A stretch of 64,000 bases of DNA. Origin: Watersipora subatra (Eukaryota; Bryozoa; Gymnolaemata; Cheilostomatida; Watersiporidae). Made by a program: the position numbers and the translations under genes. Below the pieces are notes generated by a model, which ran no database searches, was not told the DNA's origin, and saw nothing but the letters and a program-made list of their open reading frames with translations. The stretch's first letter is position 1. Every line of letters starts with the position of its first letter. The stretch is from NCBI RefSeq assembly GCF_963576615.1, contig NC_088714.1, forward strand, positions 33,512,643-33,576,642, written 5' to 3'. Positions 50,401-60,463 of this stretch are shown piece after piece.

Positions 50401-53400
50401 TCACAATGAAACAATCATTTCGAGTGTTATTAAAGTGACCTACATAACTAGGTCAAATTAATAACATTTATAATGAAACAATCATTTTAAGTGTTATTAA
50501 AGTGACCTACATAAATGGGTCAAGTTACCGTACTTTTCGGACTATTAGCCGCTACTTTTTTTCTGACGATTTGAGCCATACGGCTTATATAAGGGTGCGG
50601 CTATTCTGTGGCTCTTTCTTTCACCGCTAGGGCGCATTAACCAGAATCTCCAGTTAGTACGCCTCTAGCGGTGAAAGAAAATCTGAAACAATGCCTAACG
50701 GTACTGTTTCGTTAGACACTAGGTTAAACAGCGTCGGTTAATACGAAACAGTGTCGTTAGGCACTGTTTCGTTTTAAACAGCAAAGTTACTGCCGCCTTA
50801 AAAAGTACCGACCTGAGTTCTGCGGCCTACGTATTGTTTTATTATTGTTTTTTGGAAAATAAAGCAGATGCAGCTTATATAGGGGTGCGGTTTATAGTCC
50901 GAAAAATGCGGTAATATAACACTTACAATGAAATAATCATTGTAAGTGTTATTAAATTGGCCCACTTAACCAGGTTCAAGGTTTCAAAATGGCAACTCCT
51001 GAACAGAGAGATGAGTTGCCACTATGGCTGTCATATGTGTTTCATATGCATTTCATATGCTGTTATATGCGTTTCATATGCTGTTATATGCGTTTCATAT
51101 GCTGTTATATGCGTTTCATATGCTGTTATATGCGTTTCATATGCTGTTATATGCGTTTCATATGCTGTTATGTGCGTTTCATATGCTGTTATATGCGTTT
51201 CATATGCTGTTATATGCGTTTCAGATGCTGTTATATGCGTTAGGGCAACTTAGCCGGTAATTTGCTCTGAAATGGATGTTGGTAAATCATGGAGTTTATA
51301 GATTAACGTCTTCACTCGTTTCCATAGTTATTATTTGATATGTAGTTTTTTTCAGTTGTATGTATTATCAGCAAAAATCTGAAGAATAGCAAATTTTAGT
51401 ATAACAACCAATAAAACTTAGAAAAAATTGCACTTTTAAGAATAAAGCATTTTCAAATTCATAAAAGATATGATTGTCATTGCTATTTACTTTCTGCGCT
51501 TCAAAGAGCTTTCTTGAGATCTTTGCACAAGTTAGCTTTTTCGTATCTATGATGGTTATTATCATTTATAATCCAAAGTAAACAGCTTGCTCTGTTGCGA
51601 CGCCAGTGCTTGTTATGTTAGCTAAAAGATTTTACCAATTTTAAAATTATAATTCTCAAAGTCAGTTGAAAATAATTTGTCTCCAGTTTAATTGCGCGTA
51701 GTTTCTTTCTCATGATTTAAAATGTTGTGATTACCATTTATGACTTGATTTTTATTCGAGTCCCTCGCACACTTCTCACTGCTCCTGTTCATCTCATTCA
51801 CGTAATTGTGTGGGCCTCACACGTCAGCATATTCATGTGCTCATTTGCATATGGCTTCACCTATGGGCACGCGAAGGTAGAAGTCCTGTATTACGTGTGA
51901 TGTCTCGGCAGCATTCTAAACTTTGACTTGTCCCGAGGTGACTACGCTTAGTCCAACCCCCACAATGACATATGGCGACTGTCACGTCATAACCTTTTAC
52001 CAAAGGAACGAGGCGACAGTGGCCCCTTAGATGCTGCCGACGTGAAATGCCTCTAGAGGCAGCGCTCCCACGCAGCCAATCTTCCGCTTATGTCTGTCTG
52101 CTAGAGTTGACATTTACACTTATGCAAGGGCTTCCTTTACGCCCTACTCGCGTAATGCCAAGGCTTGCAAGGCGTTTTTACCTACCCCAGACACGTCTTA
52201 ACTGTAAACTGACATTTGTTGAAATATTATATATTTTATACACTCACTCCGCTAGCGCCAGCATGACATGGAATGTTTCTTCGCGCATTTTTCAAATATT
52301 TTAATAATGTTTAATTTTGTAAGCAACAAAATTGTCTCTATGCTGTCCTGTTTGCAGTACTAATAGCTCCTTAGAGTCATAACCTATTTTTAAATTCGGC
52401 TGACGAATAGCATTCTAGCGGGTCAAAAGGTTATCAAGGATCTCGGATGCTGCCAGGGGCTAGCAGTGACCTCTTGACTTGTGTCTCTGTTATGCTTTCA
52501 TCGGATCAACATAGCTTTTAAAATCTAATAGCAACATGATATACATTTCCTTGCCCTTATAGGAATATTGCTTAGATGTCTGGTCTGAGTCAATAATAGC
52601 GAGTGTTGACAGTGATGTCATTAGCTATTGCCATGGTGGCAAAACAGCCATGCCTCAATTGTAAAAGTGTTCATAGACCACAAAATTGAACTCTAATAGA
52701 ACAAACCAATCAATGACCATACAGGGGGTCCTCGACTTACGACATTGATTCGTTCTCAAGATGCGGGATAACTCGAATTTCTCTGTAAGTCAAAACTTCC
52801 TGAATAAATTACTCCACACTCTTATTAGTATCTAGTTTCACCTTCATGGTGATGGCCCTTCTTATGTAACCATTATGTAGAGCAAAAATTTAATAAAGAA
52901 TTAAACGGGTGACAGAGCGAGAACTAGCGCCGGCGCAGCCGAAATTGTGTCACACTAAAACTGAGTGATGCACTGATGCTATCTTCCTCCCTATAAGCAC
53001 AACAGAGCGTATTCATCCTCTCCATGCTGAATAATAGTTTACAATTGTTAGCATTGCTTACATCGTAAATATCATTTTATATATTTTCAAGGGGTCAGTT
53101 CATAACCTTGAAACAACATAACTCGTTGTAGCCCGACGACTCCCTGTATTCATGTACAAATTGCTCGTGCTTCTACCAGTCTTATTATGCTTAGTTCATC
53201 CATAGAAACCAGTTTGTTTTTTTAATGTGCAACCACTCGAGTGTTTATGTAGCCCTGCAGTCAGTTGTATGTATGTGCGGCAGATAGCGGTGCTGTCAGA
53301 AGACATCTCCAACTGCCCTAGGCTGAAAGTGCTCAGGCTAGAGGAGAATTGCCTTGAGAAAAAGATGATTAGCCCGAGGCTCCTTATGGAGTCCCAGATA

Positions 53401-53872
53401 GCTTTGCTCACGATTGATGGGAACCTGTTCCCAGCCAAAGACTTTCCACACTTTGATGGATATGATGAGGTGAGACGAATCTGCAGGCCGCTCGAGCGAT
53501 TTATATACATTTGCTCATCTATAGTTGGAAATAGCTGTTTGATTTGTTCTTCCTGTTATGCATCTTCGTTTCTGCTAATTGCTGATATTATTTATAGTGT
53601 TAATTGCGTGGTTATATCTGGATCCCTTTAGGCAAAACATGTGTTAAAGTTGCACAAACATTTATTCTTTGTAAGTGTCAAGTTTAACACAAAATTAGGG
53701 CCCTTTATGAGCGAAGAGTTTGTTTTCTGTCTATATTTACACCTATGGAAGTTCATAGAATCGCTCTAGGGATCTAATACTCATGGTTAGATCTATGTAT
53801 GTTCATAACATTGTTCTATGAATTTTTTAGTATCAAGAGAGGTACACCGCTACGAAGAAAAAGATGGGATGA
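41335..53872 (+). CDS. LRRC57: LRRC57 orthologue, five coding exons (join 41335-41421, 43868-44003, 48652-48920, 53284-53469, 53831-53872)
   Basis: The joined exons encode 239 residues, the length I recall for vertebrate LRRC57. The N-terminus MGNSNTVRKHV has Gly2 and Thr6, fitting N-myristoylation, so membrane attachment is likely; the family's molecular role is poorly known. From about residue 40 to 200 there are successive leucine-rich repeats of the LxxLxLxxNxLxxLP type, for example NLRTLDLSENRIGRLP, RLETLVLTGNQLSGLP and RLDVLDLSANKITSIP. These are followed by the family-specific EMNLNQNQ, CPRLKVLRLEENCLE and GYDE-YQERYTATKKKMG tail. Intron phases are 0, 1, 0, 0; introns are about 2.4, 4.6, 4.4 and 0.36 kb, all GT-AG. 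The start has a good context (A at -3, G at +4). A pyrimidine-rich stretch ending in AG lies just before the ATG, so the 5' UTR may itself be spliced. I could not identify a promoter. The reading is intact, with no stop or frameshift, so the gene is probably functional. Identity is very likely; exact splice sites are inferred from family alignment and phase. Confidence 0.95.
43101..43785. mobile_element. piggyBac-like MITE in LRRC57 intron 1
   Basis: TTAA lies at both ends (43097-43100 and 43786-43789), next to CCCTTTGGCT and, on the reverse strand, CCCTTTGGCTAAGG. TTAA targets with CCC ends are the piggyBac signature. The inner ends hold the palindromic motif ACGACATTTTTGTCGT. A minus-strand stretch rich in Asp and Ser near 43400-43450 may be a relic of the acidic transposase N-terminus; that is weak. 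The element ends about 80 bases before exon 2. Confidence 0.82.
43868..44003 (+). CDS. LRRC57: LRRC57 coding exon 2
   Basis: Follows the acceptor tgtttccag and encodes residues 30-74 plus the first base of codon 75. It carries the first LRRs (NLRTLDLSENRIGRLP and LLKSLQLSFNSL). The natural donor is TTGA|GTACGT. The last four exonic bases are the start of a 39-bp tandem repeat that runs into the intron, so the donor exists in five identical copies. Confidence 0.92.
44000..44198 (+). repeat. 39-bp tandem repeat copying the LRRC57 exon 2 donor
   Basis: Five identical units starting TTGAGTACGTATGACAGTAT run from the last four bases of exon 2 into intron 2. Each unit recreates TTGA|GTACGT, so donors lie after 44003, 44042, 44081, 44120 and 44159. 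A sixth partial TTGA is followed by AGCT and has no GT. The 39-base period is 13 codons with no stop, so every donor keeps the same phase. Confidence 0.95.
45336..45420 (+). mobile_element. tRNA-derived SINE head in LRRC57 intron 2
   Basis: A box A-like TGGCCAAGTGG (45340-45350) and a box B-like GGTTTTATTCC (45390-45400) are spaced as in a tRNA gene. Box B has two changes from GGTTCGATTCC. The arms CCCCGGG and CCCGTGC do not pair as a clean tRNA, so this is a SINE head or tRNA pseudogene. The body may extend to about 45640. Confidence 0.65.
45570..45645 (+). repeat. Short dispersed repeat, possibly the SINE 3' part
   Basis: The stretch GGTTCAAGGTTTTAAAATGG through CAGATAGATGAGTTGCC recurs at 50973-51020 with few changes. 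It ends GCTGTTATAGGCATTTCA, a single copy of what becomes the 21-bp array in intron 3. Confidence 0.65.
45895..46384. mobile_element. MITE with AAGGCTGGTTTACACTATAT ends, LRRC57 intron 2
   Basis: The left end AAGGCTGGTTTACACTATAT is matched inverted at the right by AAGGCTGCTTCACACTATAT. The inner arms hold repeated GAGATACTGAT-like motifs. I could not settle the target duplication or superfamily. Confidence 0.72.
46505..47387. mobile_element. Long-TIR MITE (GGTTGACTTGCAAC family), copy 3, in LRRC57 intron 2
   Basis: The same inverted arms as the copies at 2.9 and 10.3 kb, including GTCTTACTCTGTTGTGTTG on the left and its complement on the right. The leftmost TTAAA is lost or replaced by CTAT. 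Confidence 0.83.
48652..48920 (+). CDS. LRRC57: LRRC57 coding exon 3
   Basis: Follows the acceptor ctgtttgtatag and completes codon 75 as Arg. It encodes residues 75-164 with LRRs reading NLPDEIGDLARLETLVL, GNQLSGLP, LTASRNQFVVFP and LDLSANKITSIP, and ends with EMNLNQNQ before GTCTGG. The donor is weaker than consensus, but the phase and the family alignment support it. Confidence 0.93.
50208..50527. repeat. 67-bp palindromic tandem repeat, five units, LRRC57 intron 3
   Basis: Each unit is AATGAAACAATCATTTCGAG followed by a palindrome: GTGTTATTAAAGTGACCTA on the left and TAGGTCAAGTTAATAACAC on the right, around CATAAC. Units start exactly 67 bp apart. The fifth is cut by the MITE at 50528, and more sequence of this type follows at 50914-50955. 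Confidence 0.9.
50528..50911. mobile_element. TA-target MITE inserted in the palindromic array
   Basis: TA lies on both sides. The ends are CCGTACTTTTCGGACTATTA and, on the reverse strand, CCGCATTTTTCGGACTATAA. Inner repeats include GCTTATATAAGGGTGCGG near the left and GCTTATATAGGGGTGCGG at the right. It splits the last array unit, which dates it after the array. Confidence 0.78.
51027..51242. repeat. 21-bp tandem repeat, about 10 copies, LRRC57 intron 3
   Basis: The unit is GCTGTTATATGCGTTTCATA plus T. It begins where the dispersed repeat shared with 45570-45645 ends. Open frames through it are a by-product of the 21-base period. Confidence 0.93.
52722..53146. mobile_element. Tigger/pogo-like element, LRRC57 intron 3
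   Basis: Flanked by TA on both sides. The left end CAGGGGGTCCTCGACTTACG is matched inverted at the right by CAGGGAGTCGTCGGGCTACA. It ends about 137 bases before exon 4. Similar ends occur at 13426-14220. Confidence 0.75.
53284..53469 (+). CDS. LRRC57: LRRC57 coding exon 4
   Basis: Encodes residues 165-226, from IAVLSEDISNCPRLK through NLFPAKDFPHFDGYDE, and ends at GAG|GTGAGA in phase 0. An upstream AG at 53259-53260 (ccctgcag) has the better pyrimidine context, but it would bring an immediate in-frame stop. The acceptor gcggcag is therefore chosen from reading frame and family alignment. Confidence 0.9.
53831..53872 (+). CDS. LRRC57: LRRC57 coding exon 5 (terminal)
   Basis: Short last exon after the acceptor gaattttttag, encoding YQERYTATKKKMG and a TGA stop. 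It matches the basic family tail (ERFTATKKK-type), which makes this very small exon credible. A possible AATAAA lies 17 bases after the stop. Confidence 0.9.
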   Translation, partial: YQERYTATKKKMG

Positions 53873-53888
53873 GACTTTTTTTCTCTTG

Positions 53889-53894
53889 AATAAA
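53889..53894 (+). promoter_or_regulatory. Possible LRRC57 polyadenylation signal
   Basis: AATAAA starts 17 bases after the LRRC57 stop codon. It would give a very short 3' UTR, so a later signal may be used instead. Position is the only support. Confidence 0.4.
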
Positions 53895-56400
53895 TGATGG
53901 CAAAAGGGTGCTCACTTCCGTACTATCAGACAGTCATTTGGTTTTTTACTAAATTCTTAAAATGGCATGCCATGTGCTCATCCTGTTTGTTGTGCTGTTG
54001 TATGTAGTGTATTCTTGGCCTTGACGTCTGACTGGGAAATGCACTATTATGGATGAGCTGCTAGCTGGTTGTTGTCTGCTGTATAGCCTCTAATTCAGCT
54101 GGTGGTTAACCAAATGACCGGTTTCAGACCTTGGTATGGAGCGTGTCGTTGGTTTCAAACCTTGGTATGGAGCGTGTCGCTGGTTTCAGACCTTGGTATG
54201 GAGCGTGTCGCTGGTTTCAGACCTTGGTATGGAGCGTGTCGCTGGTTTCAGACCTTGGTATGAAGCGTGTTGCACTATATTTATTGCTATTTAAATGTTG
54301 GGCTCATTGTGCTTTGTAAGATAACTCCGGCATTTGGTTCTTGGGTGGAATCTTTCACACCGTACTATTCAAGCCCTTAGTATTTATGTGACATCTATTG
54401 TAGCTGGCAGCTCGGGTATCTGGCTGTCGGACTATCACACTGAAATGTATATCAGGTAGTCCCGTAGTAAGAATGTTTTATGCAGTATGAATCAAACATT
54501 TTTATAGAGCAGCTTATTTTAAATGTGTTGGCATTGAATCTCCTTTATTACTAATGAAAGGGGTTATTCTAGCGGCTTCGTTCCTTTCAGTTTAGTTTGT
54601 TACACGCTTGAGTAGCTTTTCATGACTAGAATTCTATTTCCTAAATATAATATTACTTTGAAGATTCTTTCTATCTTGGGCAGCTTTCTTGTTCCTATTC
54701 AATACATTGTATCATTTAAATTTAATAATGTGTTTGTTTATTACATCTATGATTGTCGCCTGTCATTTAGTGCGTCTATAAATCATCACACAATTCTACT
54801 CTGTTGGTTATCATATTCTAACCGTCTTTGTGAGATGGTGATGTCAGAGAAATTGGCATTCATCATGCCCGTCCATCAGATGGTCCATGTATATCACTCA
54901 ACGGTTGCATGCATTTCATTGTATTCCTTTTGTGTCTATTACCTGTTCACTCGTGCTGGTTTCCTTAAAGGGATTAAACATGTTAGAGAAAAGGTGTTTA
55001 AAATAATTCAAACTTAAGGTTAATGAAAGACCGATATCATCTCAATGAAATCTGCAAATGAGTCTGTTTATACCATTCTACAACTTCGCAGTACAGTAAC
55101 ATCGATTTGGCCGTATACATGCGGGTATAACCAAGAGTATTTTTAAATGCTGAAAAGTATCACATATGTTTTGTTTTTATTCACACGCTTCACAAGCCTA
55201 GCGTGTTTTACTATAAATGCAGTATATTTGCACCGCAAGCAAGTGTCAACAATAGGCCCTATTATTTGCAAGGATTTATCTTCTGCCGTACCTTTCTGTG
55301 CCCACTACATTTTGGCATTTTTCCAACACATGTATTGACACCCTGGGCGGTGATACCGTTTAGTAATTTAGTAGAACAAAGAAAAACAAAAACTGAGTGG
55401 CTTTGTTTCACGCCATCAATCACTCTCAAGCTGAAATCACAAAGTTGTGACAGAGACTTTCTCTGACATGAAAAATTTTATTGCACCAAATACAGCTTGA
55501 CTCTGGTCTGATTATACGCATAATCATTGTTATTACAAAACATAAAAATATATAACAGTTTGTCATAGAGATTTAACCACTGGATAATACTTCCTCTCGT
55601 GAGTTGTCGAACAGAAAATAATAAGACGAGTACACTGGCTGGTTCGCTATTAACTCCTATCAACTTGTGAATGCGAGTTTTGGGACCTGAATAACTTTAC
55701 AAAGCTTCTCACTTTTACGAATGGCAAAACAACATTTGCACCACAACAACATGTTGACTTAGGCTTCTTACACTATTGTATGATCAAGACATCTAGGAGA
55801 AGGAGGTCATCCAATCAGGTGGTAGATAAGAAAGGTCACTTCTGGCTGGTAGTCGCAACACTTCCAGAATCGTTGAGGCACATATTTCGACAAAATGTGA
55901 ATGTCATAGTATACTTCACCTTACTTCAGTTCAGTTTTAGTAGCTAATTTATTCATAACAAAAAGTGCCCAACAATTCTAGTGAGTAGCGTGACCTCGGG
56001 TGACTTTTGCTGGTAGTTAGCCGGTAAAAGACGTTACTTATGTCATATCTTTTCCGTAGACTGGTCGGTATCTGTTGTGTACAGCCCGAACTGGCCTGGT
56101 AAATGGAAGAAATGAAGTAGCCTCCTTTCTATTGACATGCTCGAGTTGTGATGCTGTTCACAATTCTCTGTTAACAAAGTTGGAAAGTAACTGGAGAATG
56201 AAATGGCTACCATCAAGGAGTCGTCTGTTCCGACTCAAATCTACTTCTGTGTCGTATTACTGAGTTTCTAATCCAGTTCTACAATATATAATAACATTGT
56301 GTCAAAATCTATCAAGTTATTGACCACCAATCACATCTCGGCAGCAGTTTTTTTGAAGTTGCTCCAAGCTACTGTTGGAAAGAAATTGTAAATATGCCAA
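53895..56400. other. Region downstream of LRRC57
   Basis: Apart from the 31-bp array, nothing recognised. A 131-codon + reading at 54622-55017 is hydrophobic and AT-rich, without a domain, and is probably chance. Confidence 0.35.
54120..54272. repeat. 31-bp tandem repeat, five copies
   Basis: The unit is GTTTCAGACCTTGGTATGGA followed by GCGTGTCGCTG, 250 bp beyond the last LRRC57 exon. Non-coding. Confidence 0.93.
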
Positions 56401-56836
56401 ACTCGCAAATCTGTACCAACTCAGAGAGCCGTACCACTCATAGAGCAGTACCAACTCATAGAGCTGTACCAACTCATAGAGCCGTACCAACTCAGAGCTG
56501 TACCAACTCATAGAGCCGTGCCAACTCACAAATCTGTACCAACTCATAGGGCTGTACCAACATACAGAGCTGTACCAACTCATAGAGTTGTACTCATTGA
56601 AAGAGCTGTACAAACTCATAGAGCTGTACCAGCACATAGAGCTGTACCAACTCATAGAGCTGTACCAACTCACAGAGCTGTACCAACTCACAGAGCTGTA
56701 CCAACTCACAGAGCTGTACCAACTCACAGAGCTGTACCAACTCATAGAGCTGTACTAACTCATAGAGCTGTACCAACTCACAGAGCTGTACCAACTCATA
56801 GAGCCGTACCAACTCACAGAGCTGTACCAACTCTCA
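56401..56836. repeat. 18-bp tandem repeat, about 24 copies
   Basis: The unit is AGAGCTGTACCAACTCAC with T/C changes. The period of six codons gives low-complexity readings on both strands (THRAVP-type and YELVQL-type). No start context or flanking coding sequence suggests translation. Confidence 0.95.
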
Positions 56837-59800
56837 GAGTTCTCTAAAAATACATTAAGCTGTCTGTGCTCTGCACTGTACCATCCCATCTGTATTTATA
56901 AATCCCACTCTGTCATTGTGTCTGTCTGTTAGTCTACATAAACTCTATGCTGTTCCACATCTTTGGCCGATTTCATCTAAACTTTGCAAGCGTATGTTCC
57001 GTGCCTTTTGCCAGATCGGTAAAAATATTTGGTTTCAAAATTCTGTCAGCTTCTAAAAAACCAGCGCCTTAAACATCTACGTGCGAGCTATCGGATGAAA
57101 AGTGAAAGAAATCTCGAGTTTTTTCCGGGTTTACAGTGATAAGCTGAACTTTATTCGTTTGATAAAGGTTCGAATAATTGGTTAGAAAAATTTTCATTTC
57201 TTCGTTGTATGAATTATTTTATTAACATAGACACATAGACATGCAATGTAAACTGAAAGTTTAGGCAACTCTTGAAACAGCAAAATTTGTAGATTTAGAG
57301 TAGGAAGTGTAGCATTTAATTAGTGTTTATTGAGGAGACTGTGAATCTTTAAATCTGCATTTAATGACATTCAGAGACTGGTGAAAAGATTTGAGCATGA
57401 AATATCATTTACGTTTCAAAACCTTTTGATACGCTTAGATAAGCTGAGCTTTTGCTAATCGTTTTCTGCCTATTTAGTTCACACGATATTCTCATAGAAG
57501 TTTGCCATTTAGGGCAAAGATGAACGGTCGATCAAATTGCACTCAAAGCGTGAAACTGTTCACGATCTGCTGACTACCCCTCATCGCTTTTCGAAACTGT
57601 TTTACTTTATTGTTTATAGAGTGATGAAAAAACAAAAAACCTGCCCAAAAACTGACTCAAGATTATTTTTATAGAAATATTATGATAATCCAATTGAGTA
57701 ATTCTAAACTCTTGCTTGTGACTCGATCGCATTCGTTGGTTTGAATTAAAACGATGATTGACAAGTCAATTTTTGTCGATGACCAACTTTAGCGAATTTT
57801 GTAATTTGAAAACCTGGTGAGTCGCTAAACAGGTAATTTATAAACCCATCCACACTTTCATCGTAAACAAATTACTTGGTATTTGAAAGCTTAGCCGGTG
57901 TCATTACAGAAGCAATTATTTATAATGTCCTTTGTTAGACTGGTACAAGCCTCTGAGCTTTCTCACCGCGCATCCTCCAGCACACATATCTCTATTTTAC
58001 ACGCCTATCTAATTCGCTTTAGTTACCTGCATCTCTTACTCTTTTGAGAAGAGTGTTAAATCACACCACAGTCAGTGCTTCGTGACTCATTTACATCCTC
58101 GGTTCAACCAGAAAAAGTTGGGCGACTCCTACTCAACTATATTAGTTAAAATCTTTTTCAAAAGCAAATCGGCATCGAAGAGCTCCATGATATCTTTTTC
58201 GTTGATACGCGATGTCTGCACACGAAGAGTTTTCGGTGATTAGAGCACTGTCTGAATCTTCGGCCACTGAGTGCGATGTCTGCTGGCAGCAACACATAGC
58301 GAATCATTTCATGAGTCATATCGGCATCCAGTAGAGAAGTTACAAAGCACTAATATCGCAATGCACATGCACTGAGTTTTTATCTTGCGTTCAGCATAAT
58401 CGTATATGCTGATAATCACTTATCTTAGGCCTGTTTTAACTCTTGTATTTCAAGGCAGTCATTAGCTGATAATGACACCGCGGAATTGCTGCTAGTAGCT
58501 TTACTTGTCACAAACTGCAGTTTCAAGAAACAAACTTTTTGAAAGATTGCTTGTCGCATCAATTCACAAAAGTACTCGTGTGGTTGGAATTCCATCGTCT
58601 GCTCCTCCCTATCGAGTATCCATCAAGTATCTTTCAGTTTCGTCTCTCATTTGTTAGTAGAGTTTACCACACAGCTATTGTTTTGCTGGACTGTAACGAT
58701 GTGACACAATAGCCTGCGGTTTTATCATGTTTGACTGTTAAGGAGGAATGATTTCCAAATGGCAAAGAGCGCTATGAAAGCTGGGTGGTCCAAAAGCGTA
58801 CAGCATGGCTTGACAGAGCTTATATGAAGGTATACTGCAGGTACGAATGCAAGCTGCTGTCAAATATGCGTACTGTAGCATATAGCATGATATGCATACT
58901 GTAGCATATGGCATGATCGCACTGAGCATGCACAAGACATATCAAACATGCGAATTAATTATACATGTAATAGGGTGAGAGAACAGACACAATTGCTGTT
59001 CAAAATAGTAAGAAGAAAGACAGACGCGTATCTTTTGGTGTAGAGAATGTTAGAAACCATGTTCATGCGTAGATGAGTTGGCAGAGATGGACAAGTGCAC
59101 CTGTTTTAGTTGCTCAGTTAGTAAGTGCTAGAGTGTATACACTCCCCGACTACAACAGCGATATAGCATTGGCATCAACATTAGTAACTATGACGATACT
59201 GCTTGAGAGCTGCGGGTAAATATGGATTCGTTACCTCCTGCATCAGTTGAACTTCGAGTCGAATTATATGATGCATCCTAGTCAAATGATAAGAGTGCAT
59301 TATGTTGACAGCCTAAGAAACGCGGAAAGAAAACTATACGCTCAGACCAAATTGCATGTGACATATCGACTTCTAATCAAAGAACAAACAAAACTGCATG
59401 CACAGAAGTCGGCTACTCACTGAATATTCGTCGTAAGGACTGTCGTAGAGAGGTTGGTGTGACCGAGATGTTTGCTGGCACCTATTGCCGGCTCTCCCGC
59501 TCTGGCATCTACAGAAGGAGATAAAAACTTTTAACAAATCTATTTCGTTTGTTCAATTAAATGTTTGTATATTCATTCTGTGGAAACATTATCCTCAGTT
59601 CTAATTGGAGTCAAGTGAAGATACTATCATCGAAGTTAATTCGGTCAAGACGGCTGCGCGTGTCTAGATCATAGCAGCAGCTTTTTTTGTAGCAACATTT
59701 AGCCGCAAGGGTATAGTGAGTGGATAAAGATAATAACGAGAGAAAAGCAAAAAAAATTGAAAAATGAGAAAAGTGATGAGACGAGGAGATACCAGAATAA

Positions 59801-60043
59801 ACTTGTTTAGAAAAACGTTTAGTAATAGAGTGGGGTGATTGCAAGGGTAGAAAAATGTTTTAAAATGTAGAGAAAAATGTGGCCTCAGATAACAGACAGT
59901 GATATGAAGAATAAGGTGAGGATGAGGTAAGTGTATTACAAAAGGTCCTGTAAGAGCGGTGTGCGGGTATATTGAAGGTGGCAAAGAAAAGGCAAAAGCA
60001 GTGCAAGAATAGAACCGGTGTAAAGTGGGGGTGGATATGGGAT
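56837..60043. other. Unassigned stretch between minisatellites
   Basis: No gene recognised. A short direct repeat (ATGCATACTGTAGCATATGG-like, two copies) lies at about 58857-58915. The + strand becomes purine-rich from about 59700 toward the 44-bp array. Confidence 0.35.
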
Positions 60044-60463
60044 CAGATAAGGGTACAGTCAGTGTACAGTAGTTGTAGAAAGGGGTTAAGATAAGGGTAC
60101 AGTCAGTGTACAGTAGTTGTAGAAAGGGGTTAAGATAAGGGTACAGTCAGTGTACAGTAGTTGTAGAAAGGGGTTAAGATAAGGGTACAGTCTGTGTACA
60201 GTAGTTGTAGAGACGGGTTAGGATAAGGGTACAGTCTGTGTACAGTAGTTGTAGAAAGGGGTTAGGATAAGGGTACAGTCAGTGTACAGTAGTTGTAGAA
60301 AGGGGTTAAGATAAGGGTACAGTCAGTGTACAGTAGTTGTAGAAAGGGGTTAAGATAAGGGTACAGTCAGTGTACAGTAGTTGTAGAAAGGGGTTAAGAT
60401 AAGGGTACAGTCTGTGTACAGTAGTTGTAGAGACGGGTTAGGATAAGGGTACAGTCAGTGTAC
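60044..60463. repeat. 44-bp tandem repeat, about 9.5 copies
   Basis: The unit runs AGATAAGGGTACAGTCAGTG, TACAGTAGTTGTAGAAAGGG, GTTA. A variant with AGACGGGTTAGG recurs 220 bp apart (five units), showing a block duplication. Confidence 0.94.

Noticed and set aside
54622-55017. 131-codon hydrophobic + ORF downstream of LRRC57
   Set aside because: No domain and a composition like the AT-rich background.
56317-56847. Repeat proteins of the THRAVP or YELVQL type from the 18-bp array
   Set aside because: Several overlapping frames are open on both strands because of the 18-base period. No start context or flanking coding sequence.
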